DNA from: a bacterium HR33
Lineage (GTDB): Bacteria > Gemmatimonadota > Gemmatimonadetes > Gemmatimonadales > GWC2-71-9
Direction of reading: 5' to 3'
DNA length: 64,000 nt
Assembly (NCBI GenBank): GCA_002923375.1
Contig: BEIJ01000002.1
Location: forward strand, 310,001 to 374,000
Both the position numbers and the translations under genes were made by a program. The notes beneath the pieces were generated by a model, which was not told the origin of the DNA, did not search any database, and saw nothing but the letters and a program-made list of their open reading frames with translations. Of the stretch, positions 21,964-30,951 are shown piece by piece (position 1 is the stretch's first letter; each line of letters opens with the position of its first letter).

Positions 21964-24900
21964 TTAAAATGCCTGAGTGAAAGAAAACTGCCAGTAGGTG
22001 CCCTTCACCGGGCGGTCGAAAGGATGAACCCGGTCGATTTCCGCGATCGCGAACCCCAACAGGTTGATCCTGAGTCCCACACCGATGCTGGAAACGATCT
22101 GTCTTTCTCCGCGCAAAAACCATGGCTCGTGCGCCCCGGTCCAGGCGATCCCAGCATCGTAGAAAGCGACCATGTCGATCGGGAAGATCCCGAACATGCC
22201 GGGTCCCAGTCCCAGCAGGCCCAGGGGCGGGAACCTCAGTTCCAGGTTACCCACCAGGATCTTGCTTCCCAACAGCTGGTCGAACACCGGGCAGGTGCTG
22301 AGAGAGTCCACGCCCGGGACCGGTGTCCCGCACTCCGCGCCGCTAAACGAGCCGAAGTCGTAGCCGCGAATCAAAGTGGGATACCCAAGGTACAAGGGAG
22401 ACAGGCGCCTGTCGTCGGCACCGCTGCCGTATCTTCCGAAGTGCATTATTCGTCCGGCCAGGGTGAACGGCCTCACCGGCATTACGTACTTGCGGTAATC
22501 CCCGAGAAGATTCACCAGGTTCAGGGTGCCTACCGTGGGGGTTATCTCGAAGCGGTAGCGCTGGCCCACGATCGGTCCAGTCCAGCCGAAGAGAGCGTTG
22601 TCGTAAACCAGCGCGGTGGTGGCGGAAACCAGGTTCATTCCGTCCGGCGCGGGGAGTTCCCGCTTTTCATCCGCCAGGACGGCCCCGGTGAACGCATCCA
22701 CCACGAAGCTCTGGACCTCGCTGTGAAACCCCACATTTCGGAACCCTGCGCCGAACTCTACCCGCTGCACTCGGTTGAAGGGATAGGCTGCAAATCCGCT
22801 TATATCGCGGTTGATCTGGCGGAAGCGGAAGATGCTCTCGGTATAGGTATTTCGCGTGGGGCCGCCGGTGATCGAGAAACCGCCCCACAGGTATGGTATC
22901 TGCTGTACTGCCACGCCCCAGTTCAGCCTACGCTTGAGATTGGAGTAGCCCACCAGGGCGGCCACATCCCGGAAGGAGCCCTGGAATTCGAGCATCGTTA
23001 CCAGGTTGTGGTTGCCCATCATATCGCTCCAGAAGAGCGAGGCTCCGCCTCCGATGTAGGTTCCGAAGCGGTCCGCCGCAAATGCCAAAGAGGGCTCGCT
23101 CACATAGTCCAGGGAAAGGGACGGCTTGTAGTCCCTGATCCCGAACTCCTCCACCGACGGCAGTCCGAAAATCGGGTTTGCCAGCATGGAAAGAACTTGG
23201 CTCCCCTCTCGCCTCGCCGGAGGCAGAATCGCGGGGTTCGTCCCGTCGGCCAGATCCTCTATCTGGATCGGACGGCCCGCAAGCGTCTCGGGGTCGTCGA
23301 TCTTGTAAACGTTGTAGTCGCCCCGCTGGTAGACGGTGAAGGCCAGCTCTCCGCTGCGAGCCGCTACCGAGATCGCCGGGCTGAGATCGGTAATCCCCGT
23401 CACCCCGCTGTACAAGTTGGTGATCTGAAAGATCTGGCCGCTCTCGAGCTCGAGCCGGTAAATGTTGCTGATCCCGTTCCGGTCGGAGATGAAGTAGATA
23501 CTCTTGCCATCCGGCGACCACTGCGGGTTGATAGTCTTGGCCCGGGAGAATCCCGCTACGCGCTTGATCTCACCGGTTTCCGGGTAATAGAGCGCCAGCT
23601 CGTATTCGCCGGTGTTCAGGGTGTTGAGATCGGTAGTGAACCGGTCGGTCACGAAGGCCACGGCCGAGCCGTCGGGCGACCAGGCGGGATGGAGATCGGA
23701 GTAGGGATCCGCCGTAAGGCGCAACAGGGTATCCGCTTCCAAATCGTAGGCGAAGAGATCCGACAATCCGTCAACGATGGCGGAGAAGGCGATCTTCCTC
23801 CCGTCGGGAGACCAGGTCGGATTGAACACCTCACCTAGATTGGGCAGCACGATATCCTTGAGCCGCTCGCCCTTTTCCACATCGAAGATGGAAAGTACCG
23901 GCCGGCCGCGGGTCACCGCGCCTACCACGAACCTTCGACCGTCGTGGTCCCAAGCACCGGCGGAGTTGATGAACTGGAGGCTCTCGAAATGCGGGTCCAG
24001 AGCGGTTTCCGCAATTCTCCGTACCACCTGCCCCGTGGTCGCGTCCGCCAGAAAGACGTCTATGGAAAAAAGGTCTCGCTCGGAGAGAAAAACCAGCTTC
24101 TCGCCGGTAGGGCTCAAGGCGGGCGCCACGTTGAGCGCCCCGCCGCCGCGCTCTTTGCTGAGCAATACCTCGGCGCCGGCCGGAACCGTGTCGGTTCTTT
24201 CCAGCAAAGGTTGGTAAAGCTCTCGCATGGCGGCGTGCCAATCGGAAGACAGCGAGTCGATTCTCACTCCGGTGACCCGCTCTATGGCCGCCAGCGCATC
24301 TCTGCTCCGCCGGCTGGCTTTGAGAATCCGCCCGACGGCGTCGTCGCCGAACCGTCCCGCTATATAGGCCCAAAGCGCCTGGCCGTAGCGGTATGGGAAA
24401 TACTTGGAGTTGTTAAGTTTGCTTATGCTGGGAAGCTCGTCCCGCGCCGCTTCCCGCATCCACATGGAGGTATGGGCGTCCACCGGACCGACCGAGAGAT
24501 ATTCGGCCATACCTTCGATGAACCACAGCGGCAGCCGCAGGGCGACCGGCACGTTGGCCGCGCTCACCCGCCCCGGATCCCCCGTAATGTCGAACTGGAA
24601 AGCATGGGCCAGCTCGTGGCCCAGCACATGATCGGTCTCCTCCAAAGGACCGGCGAGGGGCAGCACCACCCGCCTCTTGAAAATCTCGGTCACTCCACCG
24701 GTGGCCTCGGAGATGTCTCCCAAAATCGCGTTGGTCTGCTCGAAGTGAGGATGGGCCGCGTAGATGATGATCGGCTGCCGCCGGTGCAACTCATGGCCCA
24801 ACAACTGTGAGAGCCTGGCGTACCAGCGCTCGGCCATCCGCCCGACGATCCTGGCGGCCTCGTACTCCTCGGGATAGTGGTAGATATCGAAGTGCTCGGT

Positions 24901-25035
24901 TTCCAGGATCCGAAAATCGAAGCTGTGATATTGAACCTTGTTCCGCCCAAAATACTGCGCCCAGGCGGCGGACGTTGCGAAGACCACCGCACCGAGAACT
25001 ATAGCGCAGATCACCGCGATCTTGAAACGCATCAT
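21964..25035 (-). CDS. Gluzincin metalloprotease, TolB-like beta-propeller and outer-membrane barrel in one chain
   Basis: A 1023-residue exported protein. A signal peptide (about 1-27, ending AWAQ) is followed by an M1-like peptidase segment with HELAH at 140-144 and the third ligand in WFIEGMAEYL (Glu174). Next comes a six-bladed type propeller with PD40/TolB repeats (SPTGEKLVFLSERD, NPTWSPDGRKIAFS, HPAWSPDGSAVAFVTDR, NPQWSPDGKSIYFISDR). The C-terminal third reads as BamA/surface-antigen-like barrel strands (LTMLEFQGSFRDVAALVGY, LVGNLELRFPPLGLLG) and ends YWQFSFTQAF with a terminal Phe. It would place a protease-propeller module at the outer membrane. The substrate is unknown. First gene of a three-gene leftward cluster. 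Confidence 0.85.
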   Translation of the reverse strand: MMRFKIAVICAIVLGAVVFATSAAWAQYFGRNKVQYHSFDFRILETEHFDIYHYPEEYEAARIVGRMAERWYARLSQLLGHELHRRQPIIIYAAHPHFEQTNAILGDISEATGGVTEIFKRRVVLPLAGPLEETDHVLGHELAHAFQFDITGDPGRVSAANVPVALRLPLWFIEGMAEYLSVGPVDAHTSMWMREAARDELPSISKLNNSKYFPYRYGQALWAYIAGRFGDDAVGRILKASRRSRDALAAIERVTGVRIDSLSSDWHAAMRELYQPLLERTDTVPAGAEVLLSKERGGGALNVAPALSPTGEKLVFLSERDLFSIDVFLADATTGQVVRRIAETALDPHFESLQFINSAGAWDHDGRRFVVGAVTRGRPVLSIFDVEKGERLKDIVLPNLGEVFNPTWSPDGRKIAFSAIVDGLSDLFAYDLEADTLLRLTADPYSDLHPAWSPDGSAVAFVTDRFTTDLNTLNTGEYELALYYPETGEIKRVAGFSRAKTINPQWSPDGKSIYFISDRNGISNIYRLELESGQIFQITNLYSGVTGITDLSPAISVAARSGELAFTVYQRGDYNVYKIDDPETLAGRPIQIEDLADGTNPAILPPARREGSQVLSMLANPIFGLPSVEEFGIRDYKPSLSLDYVSEPSLAFAADRFGTYIGGGASLFWSDMMGNHNLVTMLEFQGSFRDVAALVGYSNLKRRLNWGVAVQQIPYLWGGFSITGGPTRNTYTESIFRFRQINRDISGFAAYPFNRVQRVEFGAGFRNVGFHSEVQSFVVDAFTGAVLADEKRELPAPDGMNLVSATTALVYDNALFGWTGPIVGQRYRFEITPTVGTLNLVNLLGDYRKYVMPVRPFTLAGRIMHFGRYGSGADDRRLSPLYLGYPTLIRGYDFGSFSGAECGTPVPGVDSLSTCPVFDQLLGSKILVGNLELRFPPLGLLGLGPGMFGIFPIDMVAFYDAGIAWTGAHEPWFLRGERQIVSSIGVGLRINLLGFAIAEIDRVHPFDRPVKGTYWQFSFTQAF

Positions 25036-25117
25036 GAACGCTCCCTCGTCCGACCGAGCTGCATCCTACCCGCGGGGTTGCACCGCCAGCCGACGCCTAG
25101 TCGCCTCAGCGTAATAC

Positions 25118-25135
25118 ACCGCAGCACGCTGCGGT
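25118..25135. promoter_or_regulatory. Short perfect inverted repeat between divergent genes
   Basis: ACCGCAGC-AC-GCTGCGGT has 8-bp arms and lies midway in the 192-bp region separating the leftward barrel-protease gene and the rightward YheT-like gene. It could be an operator or a chance GC palindrome. No clear -35/-10 pair was found beside it. Confidence 0.3.
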
Positions 25136-25227
25136 TTCCATTCAGATTACCCCGAAAGCGCCGTCCTCTGCAATAGACGCCTTGCCCCATCCCCCGTTAC
25201 AGCCCGCCATTTTAGCTTTGGGCACCG

Positions 25228-26244
25228 GTGCATCCCGGCGAATTCGAACCCGCATGGTGGCTACCGGGCCCACACGCCCAGACCCTGGGCGCGCGCCTGT
25301 TGCGCTCCCGCGGCAACGTACAACTGCGGGACGAGCGGATCGAGCTGTCCGACGGCGACTTCGTCGACCTCTCCTGGGTTCAACCCGCATCCGGTACCTC
25401 CAGTTCCAGTAGCCGGCCCCTGGTTGTTGTACTCCACGGCCTGGAAGGGTCGGCTCGATCCAAGTACGCCCTGGAAATGTACCGGGCGCTGTGCCGGGAG
25501 GGTCTGGACGCGGCGGGACTCAACTTCCGCTCCTGCAGCGGGGAGTTGAACCGATTAGCCAGGCTCTATCACTCCGGAGATACCGGAGATCTGGCAGCGG
25601 TTCTGGAAGTCCTGCGGGAGCGCTTTCCCAAAAGGGTGCTTGGGGCGGTGGGATTTTCCCTCGGTGCCAACGTCCTGCTCAAGTACCTCGGCGAGACCGA
25701 TCGGCCGCTGATCCGGGCGGCCGCAGCCATATCGGTGCCCTTCGATCTTTCGGCTGGCGCCCGGCGCCTGGAGGAGGGATTTTCCCGGTTTTATCGCTGG
25801 TACCTGGTCCGCCGCCTCAAGCGGAAAATCCTGGCCAAAGCCTCACTGCTCGGGAATCGTATAGACCTCGCTTCAGTGCGCCGCGCGCGTACCTTCCCGG
25901 AATTCGACGATGCCGCAACGGCTCCGCTGCACGGCTTTGCGAGTGCCGAGGACTACTACCGGCGCTCGAGTTGCGCCCGATATCTAGCGGGTATTCGCAC
26001 CCCTACCCTCATAATCCACTCCGGCGACGACCCTTTTCTTCCGGACTCCGCCATCCCCAGGGAACGACTCCGGAAGCTGCGGTGCGTGGAGGCCGTGATT
26101 ACCGAGCGGGGGGGTCACGTGGGATTCGTGAGCGGTCAGCCGTGGAAGCCGGTCTTTTGGGCGGAACGAAAGGCCGCTAAGTTCCTCGCCGGAGAACTAA
26201 GGGTGAACCCTTTGAGCAGGAGTGGAAGGAACGATGCCTACTAG
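25228..26244 (+). CDS. YheT-like alpha/beta-hydrolase
   Basis: A 338-residue cytosolic hydrolase. The N-terminal PAWWLPGPHAQTLGARLLR is the signature of the YheT/ABHD1-3 group. The nucleophile elbow is GFSLGAN, the acid is in HSGDDPFLP and the catalytic His in ERGGHVGF. Members are esterases or lipases of uncertain substrate. GTG start. Its 3' end overlaps the OsmC gene by 11 bases, making it the head of a four-gene operon with OsmC, DUF971 and a YdjM-like membrane hydrolase. Confidence 0.88.
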   Translation: MHPGEFEPAWWLPGPHAQTLGARLLRSRGNVQLRDERIELSDGDFVDLSWVQPASGTSSSSSRPLVVVLHGLEGSARSKYALEMYRALCREGLDAAGLNFRSCSGELNRLARLYHSGDTGDLAAVLEVLRERFPKRVLGAVGFSLGANVLLKYLGETDRPLIRAAAAISVPFDLSAGARRLEEGFSRFYRWYLVRRLKRKILAKASLLGNRIDLASVRRARTFPEFDDAATAPLHGFASAEDYYRRSSCARYLAGIRTPTLIIHSGDDPFLPDSAIPRERLRKLRCVEAVITERGGHVGFVSGQPWKPVFWAERKAAKFLAGELRVNPLSRSGRNDAY

Positions 26245-26665
26245 TTCCGCAAGTGCAACCTGGGACGGTACTCTGAAGGAAGGAAAGGGAAGATTCACCG
26301 CCGGCTCGGGAGCGTTTCAGGGAACCTACAGCTTTGGCTCCCGTTTCGAGGGCTCCGGCGGCACCAACCCTGAAGAACTGATCGCAGCCGCCCATGCCGC
26401 CTGCTTCAGCATGGCGCTCTCCGCGGCCCTGGAACGCCAAGGCAAGCCGGCCAAGAGTATATCCACCAACGCATCCTGCACGCTGGAGATGGTCGAGGGT
26501 AGTCCCAAGATCACGAAGATGAAACTCGAAGTGCGCGGCGACGTCCCCGGCATCAGTCAAGAGGAGTTCCTGCGCGCCGCCGAAGGAGCCCGAGACAACT
26601 GCCCGGTCTCCAAGGCCCTCAAGGGCAATCTGACCGTCGAACTCGAGGCCAGACTGGAGTCGTGA
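26234..26665 (+). CDS. OsmC/Ohr-family peroxidase-like protein
   Basis: A 143-residue protein expected to reduce organic hydroperoxides with two redox cysteines. The first is in AAHAACFSMAL and the second in RDNCPVSKAL, with the expected spacing; GGTNPEEL is the conserved loop. It resembles the OsmC subgroup more than Ohr. ATG 26234 has GGAAGGA just upstream and overlaps the preceding gene's end. A GTG at 26222 is an alternative. Its stop overlaps the DUF971 start (GTGA). Confidence 0.93.
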   Translation: MPTSSASATWDGTLKEGKGRFTAGSGAFQGTYSFGSRFEGSGGTNPEELIAAAHAACFSMALSAALERQGKPAKSISTNASCTLEMVEGSPKITKMKLEVRGDVPGISQEEFLRAAEGARDNCPVSKALKGNLTVELEARLES

Positions 26666-26991
26666 GCCTTCCTCCCGTCCCTCTGAAAATTCACCGGTCG
26701 CCCGAAGCGCTGGTGATTACCTGGGAGGAGGGACACGAGGGAGTCTATCCCTACCGGATGCTGAGGCTAGCCTGCCGGTGTGCGGGTTGCCGGGAGGAAA
26801 TGACCGATCGCCAGCTGCTGGATCCTGCGGCGATAAGCCCCGAGGTGAAAGCCGAGGCTGTAGAGCTGGTGGGTTCGTACGCTATCAAGATCTCCTGGGA
26901 CGACGGGCACGACACCGGGATTTACACTTACGAGTACCTCTTGAGCCTGTGTCCCTGCCAGCGCTGCAAGCAGCCGGCTCCGGAAAGCTGA
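26662..26991 (+). CDS. DUF971 (gamma-butyrobetaine hydroxylase N-terminal-like) domain protein
   Basis: A 109-residue single-domain protein. LVITWEEGHEGVYPYRMLRLACRCAGC and ISWDDGHDTGIYTYEYLLSLC are the two halves of the DUF971 fold. The Cys residues CRCAGC and CPCQRC recall its zinc-binding relatives. Stand-alone members are often found near iron-sulfur or Mrp/ApbC genes, but here the neighbours are OsmC and a membrane hydrolase. The GTG start overlaps the OsmC stop by four bases. The biochemical role is unknown. Confidence 0.88.
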   Translation: MSLPPVPLKIHRSPEALVITWEEGHEGVYPYRMLRLACRCAGCREEMTDRQLLDPAAISPEVKAEAVELVGSYAIKISWDDGHDTGIYTYEYLLSLCPCQRCKQPAPES

Positions 26992-26992
26992 G

Positions 26993-27964
26993 TTGGACCC
27001 GGTTTGCCACACCCTGGTCGGTGCAGCGCTGGGGCAAGCCGGCCTCAGGCGAAGCTCCCGCTACGGTATGGCGGTCCTCCTTATAGGAGCGAACGCGCCG
27101 GACATAGATGTGCTGTCCTACGCCTGGGGCGGGCTCGCCGCTCTCGAGTTCCGGCGCGGCTTGACTCACGGACCCCTGGGCCTCGCCATCCTACCCCTGT
27201 GCTTGATCGCAGCGTTGTGGGTATACCACCGGCTGCGCTTCCGCACTAACGACTCCGGGCCGCCTCCGGCCTGGGGACGGCTGCTCTCGATGGGTTATCT
27301 GGCCATCCTGACGCATCCCGTGCTCGACTGGTGCAACACCTACGGCATGCGCTGGCTCATGCCCTTCTCGCACCGGTGGTGGTACGGCGACGCTCTCTTC
27401 ATAGTCGACCCCTGGGTCTGGGCGATCCTGTCGGCGGGCATCTTTCTCTCGCGCGCCAAGAGTAACACCGTACCCTGGTGGCGAATGCCGGCCACCTGGG
27501 CGCTCTGCCTCTTTGGAGCTTACGCCGCAGCGATGGCGGGCCTCAGCCGCCTGGCGAGGGAGTCGAGTCTGGAAGTCGCAAAACTCTCTCTCGCAGAGAG
27601 CCCCAGTAGGGTGATGGCGGCTCCGGTACCGCTCAATCCGTTCCGGCGGCTAGTGGTGCTGGAAACCGGCGAGCAGTACCGTTTCGGTACCTTTGACCTG
27701 CTGCGGCGCCCGTCTTTTGCGCTGGAGAACTACGAGGTCGAGAAGAACGCCGAACATCCCCTGGCGCAACTGGCGAAGAACACGCCTCAGGGGCGGGCTT
27801 TCCTGAGCTGGGCTCGCTTCCCCTTCTACGTGTTGCGGAGCGATCCCCCGGCGGTGTACATCGTGGACGCCCGCTACACCGTCGATCCCGATGCCGGTTT
27901 CGGCTCGGTAGCTATTCCGCTTCCCGGCCCGCCAACTGCTCGCGGGGCGCAGCCGTCACCCTAA
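26993..27964 (+). CDS. YdjM-family membrane-bound metal-dependent hydrolase
   Basis: A 323-residue inner-membrane protein. The N-terminal motif DPVCHTLVGAALGQAG, followed by GANAPDIDVLSY and RRGLTHGPLGLA, supplies the conserved His and Asp residues of the YdjM/DUF457 group, and HPVLDWCNTYGMRW continues it. About five membrane segments follow, then a C-terminal soluble region of about 110 residues (RYRFGTFDLLRRP-like strands). TTG start two bases after the DUF971 stop. Its last 53 bases overlap the convergent hypothetical gene. YdjM itself is LexA-regulated in E. coli; nothing here shows such control. Confidence 0.87.
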   Translation: MDPVCHTLVGAALGQAGLRRSSRYGMAVLLIGANAPDIDVLSYAWGGLAALEFRRGLTHGPLGLAILPLCLIAALWVYHRLRFRTNDSGPPPAWGRLLSMGYLAILTHPVLDWCNTYGMRWLMPFSHRWWYGDALFIVDPWVWAILSAGIFLSRAKSNTVPWWRMPATWALCLFGAYAAAMAGLSRLARESSLEVAKLSLAESPSRVMAAPVPLNPFRRLVVLETGEQYRFGTFDLLRRPSFALENYEVEKNAEHPLAQLAKNTPQGRAFLSWARFPFYVLRSDPPAVYIVDARYTVDPDAGFGSVAIPLPGPPTARGAQPSP

Positions 27965-28418
27965 TGTGGTGCCAGGGTTCGGGATGGCGCCGGTTATAGT
28001 TCTGGACCGCGTCCCTGGCCTTCCAGATCCCCTCCAAGACCCGCTGCTCGAAGTTCTCGGGGAACTCTTCCTGTCCCGGACGGAAGGAGACCGACGCCTT
28101 GTAATCGTTCAGGAAACAGCGGCGATCGGAAGGGGAGCCGTCCGGCTTCGCCATAACCCGGTTGTGATCGATGTAAATGTCCAGCCGCACGGTATCGTGG
28201 TAGCGGAACAACCGGGCTACGACCCGGCCCTCGCCGATCCCGTCGGGGAAGCGCAGCGGTACTTCGGCTCTGAACTCGCTTCCCTCGAAACCCGCCGAAA
28301 CCTCTTCCTCCGGCGCGACCCGATGTAGCAGGTTTTCGACCTCCGGAGCTTTGGCCTCGATCAGCCGATCGAGTTCGGCCTGGAGCTGACTGACACTGCT
28401 TTCGACACAACCTGTCAT
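27912..28418 (-). CDS. Conserved-looking hypothetical cytosolic protein
   Basis: A 168-residue hydrophilic protein with no recognised family. The N-terminus is an amphipathic helix (SVSQLQAELDRLIEAKAPEVENLL). The middle has beta strands (FRAEVPLRFPDGIGEGRVVARLFRYHDTVRLDIYID), and the end is His/Pro/Trp-rich (NRRHPEPWHHIRV). MTGCVES could be mistaken for a lipobox but lacks a hydrophobic signal. The reading frame is maintained across 500 bp with typical third-position GC. It overlaps the convergent membrane-hydrolase gene by 53 bases, more than usual, so its last residues may be poorly conserved. Confidence 0.6.
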   Translation of the reverse strand: MTGCVESSVSQLQAELDRLIEAKAPEVENLLHRVAPEEEVSAGFEGSEFRAEVPLRFPDGIGEGRVVARLFRYHDTVRLDIYIDHNRVMAKPDGSPSDRRCFLNDYKASVSFRPGQEEFPENFEQRVLEGIWKARDAVQNYNRRHPEPWHHIRVTAAPREQLAGREAE

Positions 28419-28666
28419 GGCGACATCCTTTCCGTGGCGCTACTCAACTTACCCGCTAGAACCGTGCCAACTCAAGACCGCAACCTCGGCGAATGGCCAG
28501 CTCCAAGTACTGCAAGCGGTTAACCGCCCTAAGCCGGCCGGCCGCCTGGCGCCCATCGACCCCTATCGTGTTGTATCCTGCCAGATTCCCAGGCTCCGGG
28601 CGCACGGTATTGCGGTGCCCCGGCACGGTAACGGTTTCCGGAAAACCCGCTATCTTTATCCGTGCC

Positions 28667-29695
28667 ATGCCGTTGCTCGACACCCTCGGCCGACCGCTGA
28701 ACAGCCTGCGGATCTCCGTCACCGATCGGTGCAATATCCGCTGCCGCTACTGCATGCCCGAGGACGATTACGTGTGGCTGCCAAGATCGTCCATTCTGAG
28801 TTTCGAAGAAATCGACCGCTTGGTGGGAATTTTTACCCGACTGGGTGTCACCAAGCTCCGCTTGACGGGCGGAGAACCTTTGTTGCGCCAAAATCTCGAC
28901 AGGTTGGTCTCGATGCTCAGCCGGAGGCCCGAGGTCAAGGACCTGGCGCTTACCACCAACGGTATCTTGCTAGGCCGCTACGCTGCGTCGCTCAAGGAGG
29001 CGGGCCTGGGTCGCGTCACCGTGAGCCTCGACACCCTCAGAGAAGAACGCTTCCGGCAGCTTACTCGGAGCGGAAGGCACCGCGAGGTGGTGGAAGGGAT
29101 CGAGCGAGCCCGAGCGGCGGGGTTCTCCAAGATCAAGCTCAACGCGGTGGTGATCCGGGGCTTCAACGACGACGAGCTCTGCGACCTTTTGGAGTTCGGC
29201 CGCGAGCGGGGCCTGGAGGTTCGATTTATCGAGTACATGGACGTGGGCGGAGCTACCCGCTGGAGCTTGCAAGACGTGGTCTCCAAGAAGGAGATCCTCG
29301 ATATTCTCTCCCGCCGCTACGGCAGGATCGAGCCCGTAGTCGAGGCCGGCACGGCGCCCGCTCCGGCCGATCGGTTCGCCCTGGCGGACGGTACGGTGTT
29401 CGGTGTGATCGCTTCGACCACTCAGCCTTTCTGCCGCAGTTGTGACCGGAGCCGCCTTACAGCGGACGGGATGTGGTTCCTCTGCCTCTACGCCGAGGAA
29501 GGTGTCGATCTTCGGGACCTAGTACGGAGCGGAGCGGAAGACCAGGAGATAGCCCGCCGGATAAAGGAAGCATGGCGGGCCAGAGCTGACCGGGGGGCCG
29601 AGCGGAGATTGGAGCTGACTGAGCGGAAGGCGCTATATCCCCTAGAGGCTCTGCGGGCGGATCCGCACCGCGAAATGCACACCCGGGGAGGATGA
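28667..29695 (+). CDS. moaA: GTP 3',8-cyclase MoaA
   Basis: Radical SAM enzyme that starts molybdenum cofactor synthesis by cyclising GTP. From ATG 28667 it has 342 residues. The SAM cluster is Cys22, Cys26 and Cys29 (CNIRCRYC). RLTGGEPLLR binds SAM. The second 4Fe-4S site is FCRSCDRSRLTADG followed by Cys in WFLC. The chain ends HTRGG, the required C-terminal double glycine. An open frame extends upstream to 28493 but bears no family similarity. No other moa or mo genes are nearby. The following lipoprotein gene begins two bases after its stop, an odd operon partner. Confidence 0.96.
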   Translation: MPLLDTLGRPLNSLRISVTDRCNIRCRYCMPEDDYVWLPRSSILSFEEIDRLVGIFTRLGVTKLRLTGGEPLLRQNLDRLVSMLSRRPEVKDLALTTNGILLGRYAASLKEAGLGRVTVSLDTLREERFRQLTRSGRHREVVEGIERARAAGFSKIKLNAVVIRGFNDDELCDLLEFGRERGLEVRFIEYMDVGGATRWSLQDVVSKKEILDILSRRYGRIEPVVEAGTAPAPADRFALADGTVFGVIASTTQPFCRSCDRSRLTADGMWFLCLYAEEGVDLRDLVRSGAEDQEIARRIKEAWRARADRGAERRLELTERKALYPLEALRADPHREMHTRGG

Positions 29696-29696
29696 G

Positions 29697-30818
29697 GTGG
29701 CGCGCTGGACGGGTTGCGTTCTACTTCTAGTCGCATCGGGAACAGCTCTGTCCGGTTGCAGCCGTAGACCTCCGCCCGATTTCCGGCCGGACCCGGGGCT
29801 GGTGGAGCGGATTCGGGAGATTCACATCAACCCTGCCTTGTCGGCTGTGTGTCCCGGCGAGGTCATACCGACTCACTACCAAGCAGTGCTGGACGACGGG
29901 ACCGTACTTCCTTTTGAACGGCGCTACGACCGGCGCAATCCTCCCGCCCTTCACGTTGTATTCCTGGGCCGTTCTAGCCGCGAAGCGGTGTCTCAAGAGG
30001 ACGGCGATTGGGTCACCGATCCCGATCCACTGCTGAGCGTGATGACCGGCTTTCGGCTGAGTGTTTTTTTGAGGGCCAAGCCTTCGATCAACGCCTTCAA
30101 GGTGGTAGCGCCGGAGTATTCCTGTCTGCGCAACGCCTTTGTCTTTGTCGGCCCGCCGGGCGATCCTGGCCAGCCGGGTGGCGACGGTCCGGATATCACG
30201 GTGCGGATCGGGGTTTTGGGGTCACCGTTTTACGAGCGGCTGGTTGTGGCGGCAATCGAGGTGGGTTCAGCGCCTCCGTTTTTCGTGCTGGCTCCGGCGG
30301 ACGAAGTACCGCGGGCCGATTGGCTGGTGGTCGAGTCGAGAGGCGGGCGTGGTGGCAGAGGCCAAGATGGATCTCCGGGCACGGCGGGGGCGAACGGATC
30401 GCCGGGATGTCCCGGTTCGGCCGGGGCTCCGGGAGGGGCCGGGGGTAACGGCGGTGCCGGTGCGCCGGGCGGAAGGGGAGGCAGGATCACTATTATCGGG
30501 CCGGAAGAGGAACCGTTCCTGGCGGGGCTGGTGGACGGGCGCAGCATCGGCGGTCCCGGTGGTCCCGGTGGCCGTGGCGGCAAGGGAGGACCGGGGGGCA
30601 AGGGTGGAGAAGCCAGGGCTGCGGACCCCAATCGCCGGTGCGAGGCTGGAAGCGACGGGCCCAACGGGCCGGACGGGAGGCCCGGTCCGGATGGTCCTCC
30701 GGGATCTCCTGGTCCCGCGCCTCAGATCATTACCGTTCCCTTGCGGCAGGTGTTCGCCTCACCGCGAATGCCGCCCCCAATTGCAGAACTGCTGGAGTAT
30801 TCGGAGCGCGCTCGATAG
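29697..30818 (+). CDS. Lipoprotein with collagen-like Gly-X-Y repeats
   Basis: A 373-residue protein. GTG start, a signal ending ALSGC (lipobox), and a globular N-terminal region (about 25-150) with HINPALSAVCPGEVIPTHYQ. A short Gly-X-Y tract (GPPGDPGQPGGDGP) is followed by strands. Between about residues 212 and 340 come three collagen-like blocks, e.g. GGRGGRGQDGSPGTAGANG, GGPGGPGGRGGKGGPGGKGG and GSDGPNGPDGRPGPDGPPG, interrupted by RITIIGPEEEPFLAGLVDG. These could form triple helices on the outer membrane surface. Composition, not homology, supports this. It follows moaA so closely that it must be co-transcribed, though no functional link is apparent. Confidence 0.8.
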   Translation: MARWTGCVLLLVASGTALSGCSRRPPPDFRPDPGLVERIREIHINPALSAVCPGEVIPTHYQAVLDDGTVLPFERRYDRRNPPALHVVFLGRSSREAVSQEDGDWVTDPDPLLSVMTGFRLSVFLRAKPSINAFKVVAPEYSCLRNAFVFVGPPGDPGQPGGDGPDITVRIGVLGSPFYERLVVAAIEVGSAPPFFVLAPADEVPRADWLVVESRGGRGGRGQDGSPGTAGANGSPGCPGSAGAPGGAGGNGGAGAPGGRGGRITIIGPEEEPFLAGLVDGRSIGGPGGPGGRGGKGGPGGKGGEARAADPNRRCEAGSDGPNGPDGRPGPDGPPGSPGPAPQIITVPLRQVFASPRMPPPIAELLEYSERAR

Positions 30819-30951
30819 CAATCCGATAGGGTGTGCGAAACGGGTCGCCGAAGCGAGCGGGGTATCCTAAAGAACGCCACAAGGGCGAGGCTGCCGGGTG
30901 AATGGTATGCCTTGCGAGGGATATTCTCACTAACAAGGAGCGTGAAGTATC

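Noticed and set aside
25228-25260. T-arm-like sequence (GGGTTCGAATTCGC on the minus strand) suggesting a tRNA
   Set aside because: The 3' half of the T-stem does not pair, no acceptor or anticodon stem can be built, and the bases are the first codons of the YheT-like gene.
28419-28666. Possible molybdenum-cofactor riboswitch before moaA
   Set aside because: The 248-bp leader has a 12-bp palindrome (GCGGTTAACCGC) but not the conserved Moco RNA stem arrangement.
30230-30664. Proline-rich open frame on the minus strand of the collagen-like gene
   Set aside because: It is the antisense of Gly-X-Y codons (GGN read as NCC, Pro); there is no ribosome site and the sense frame has a signal peptide.
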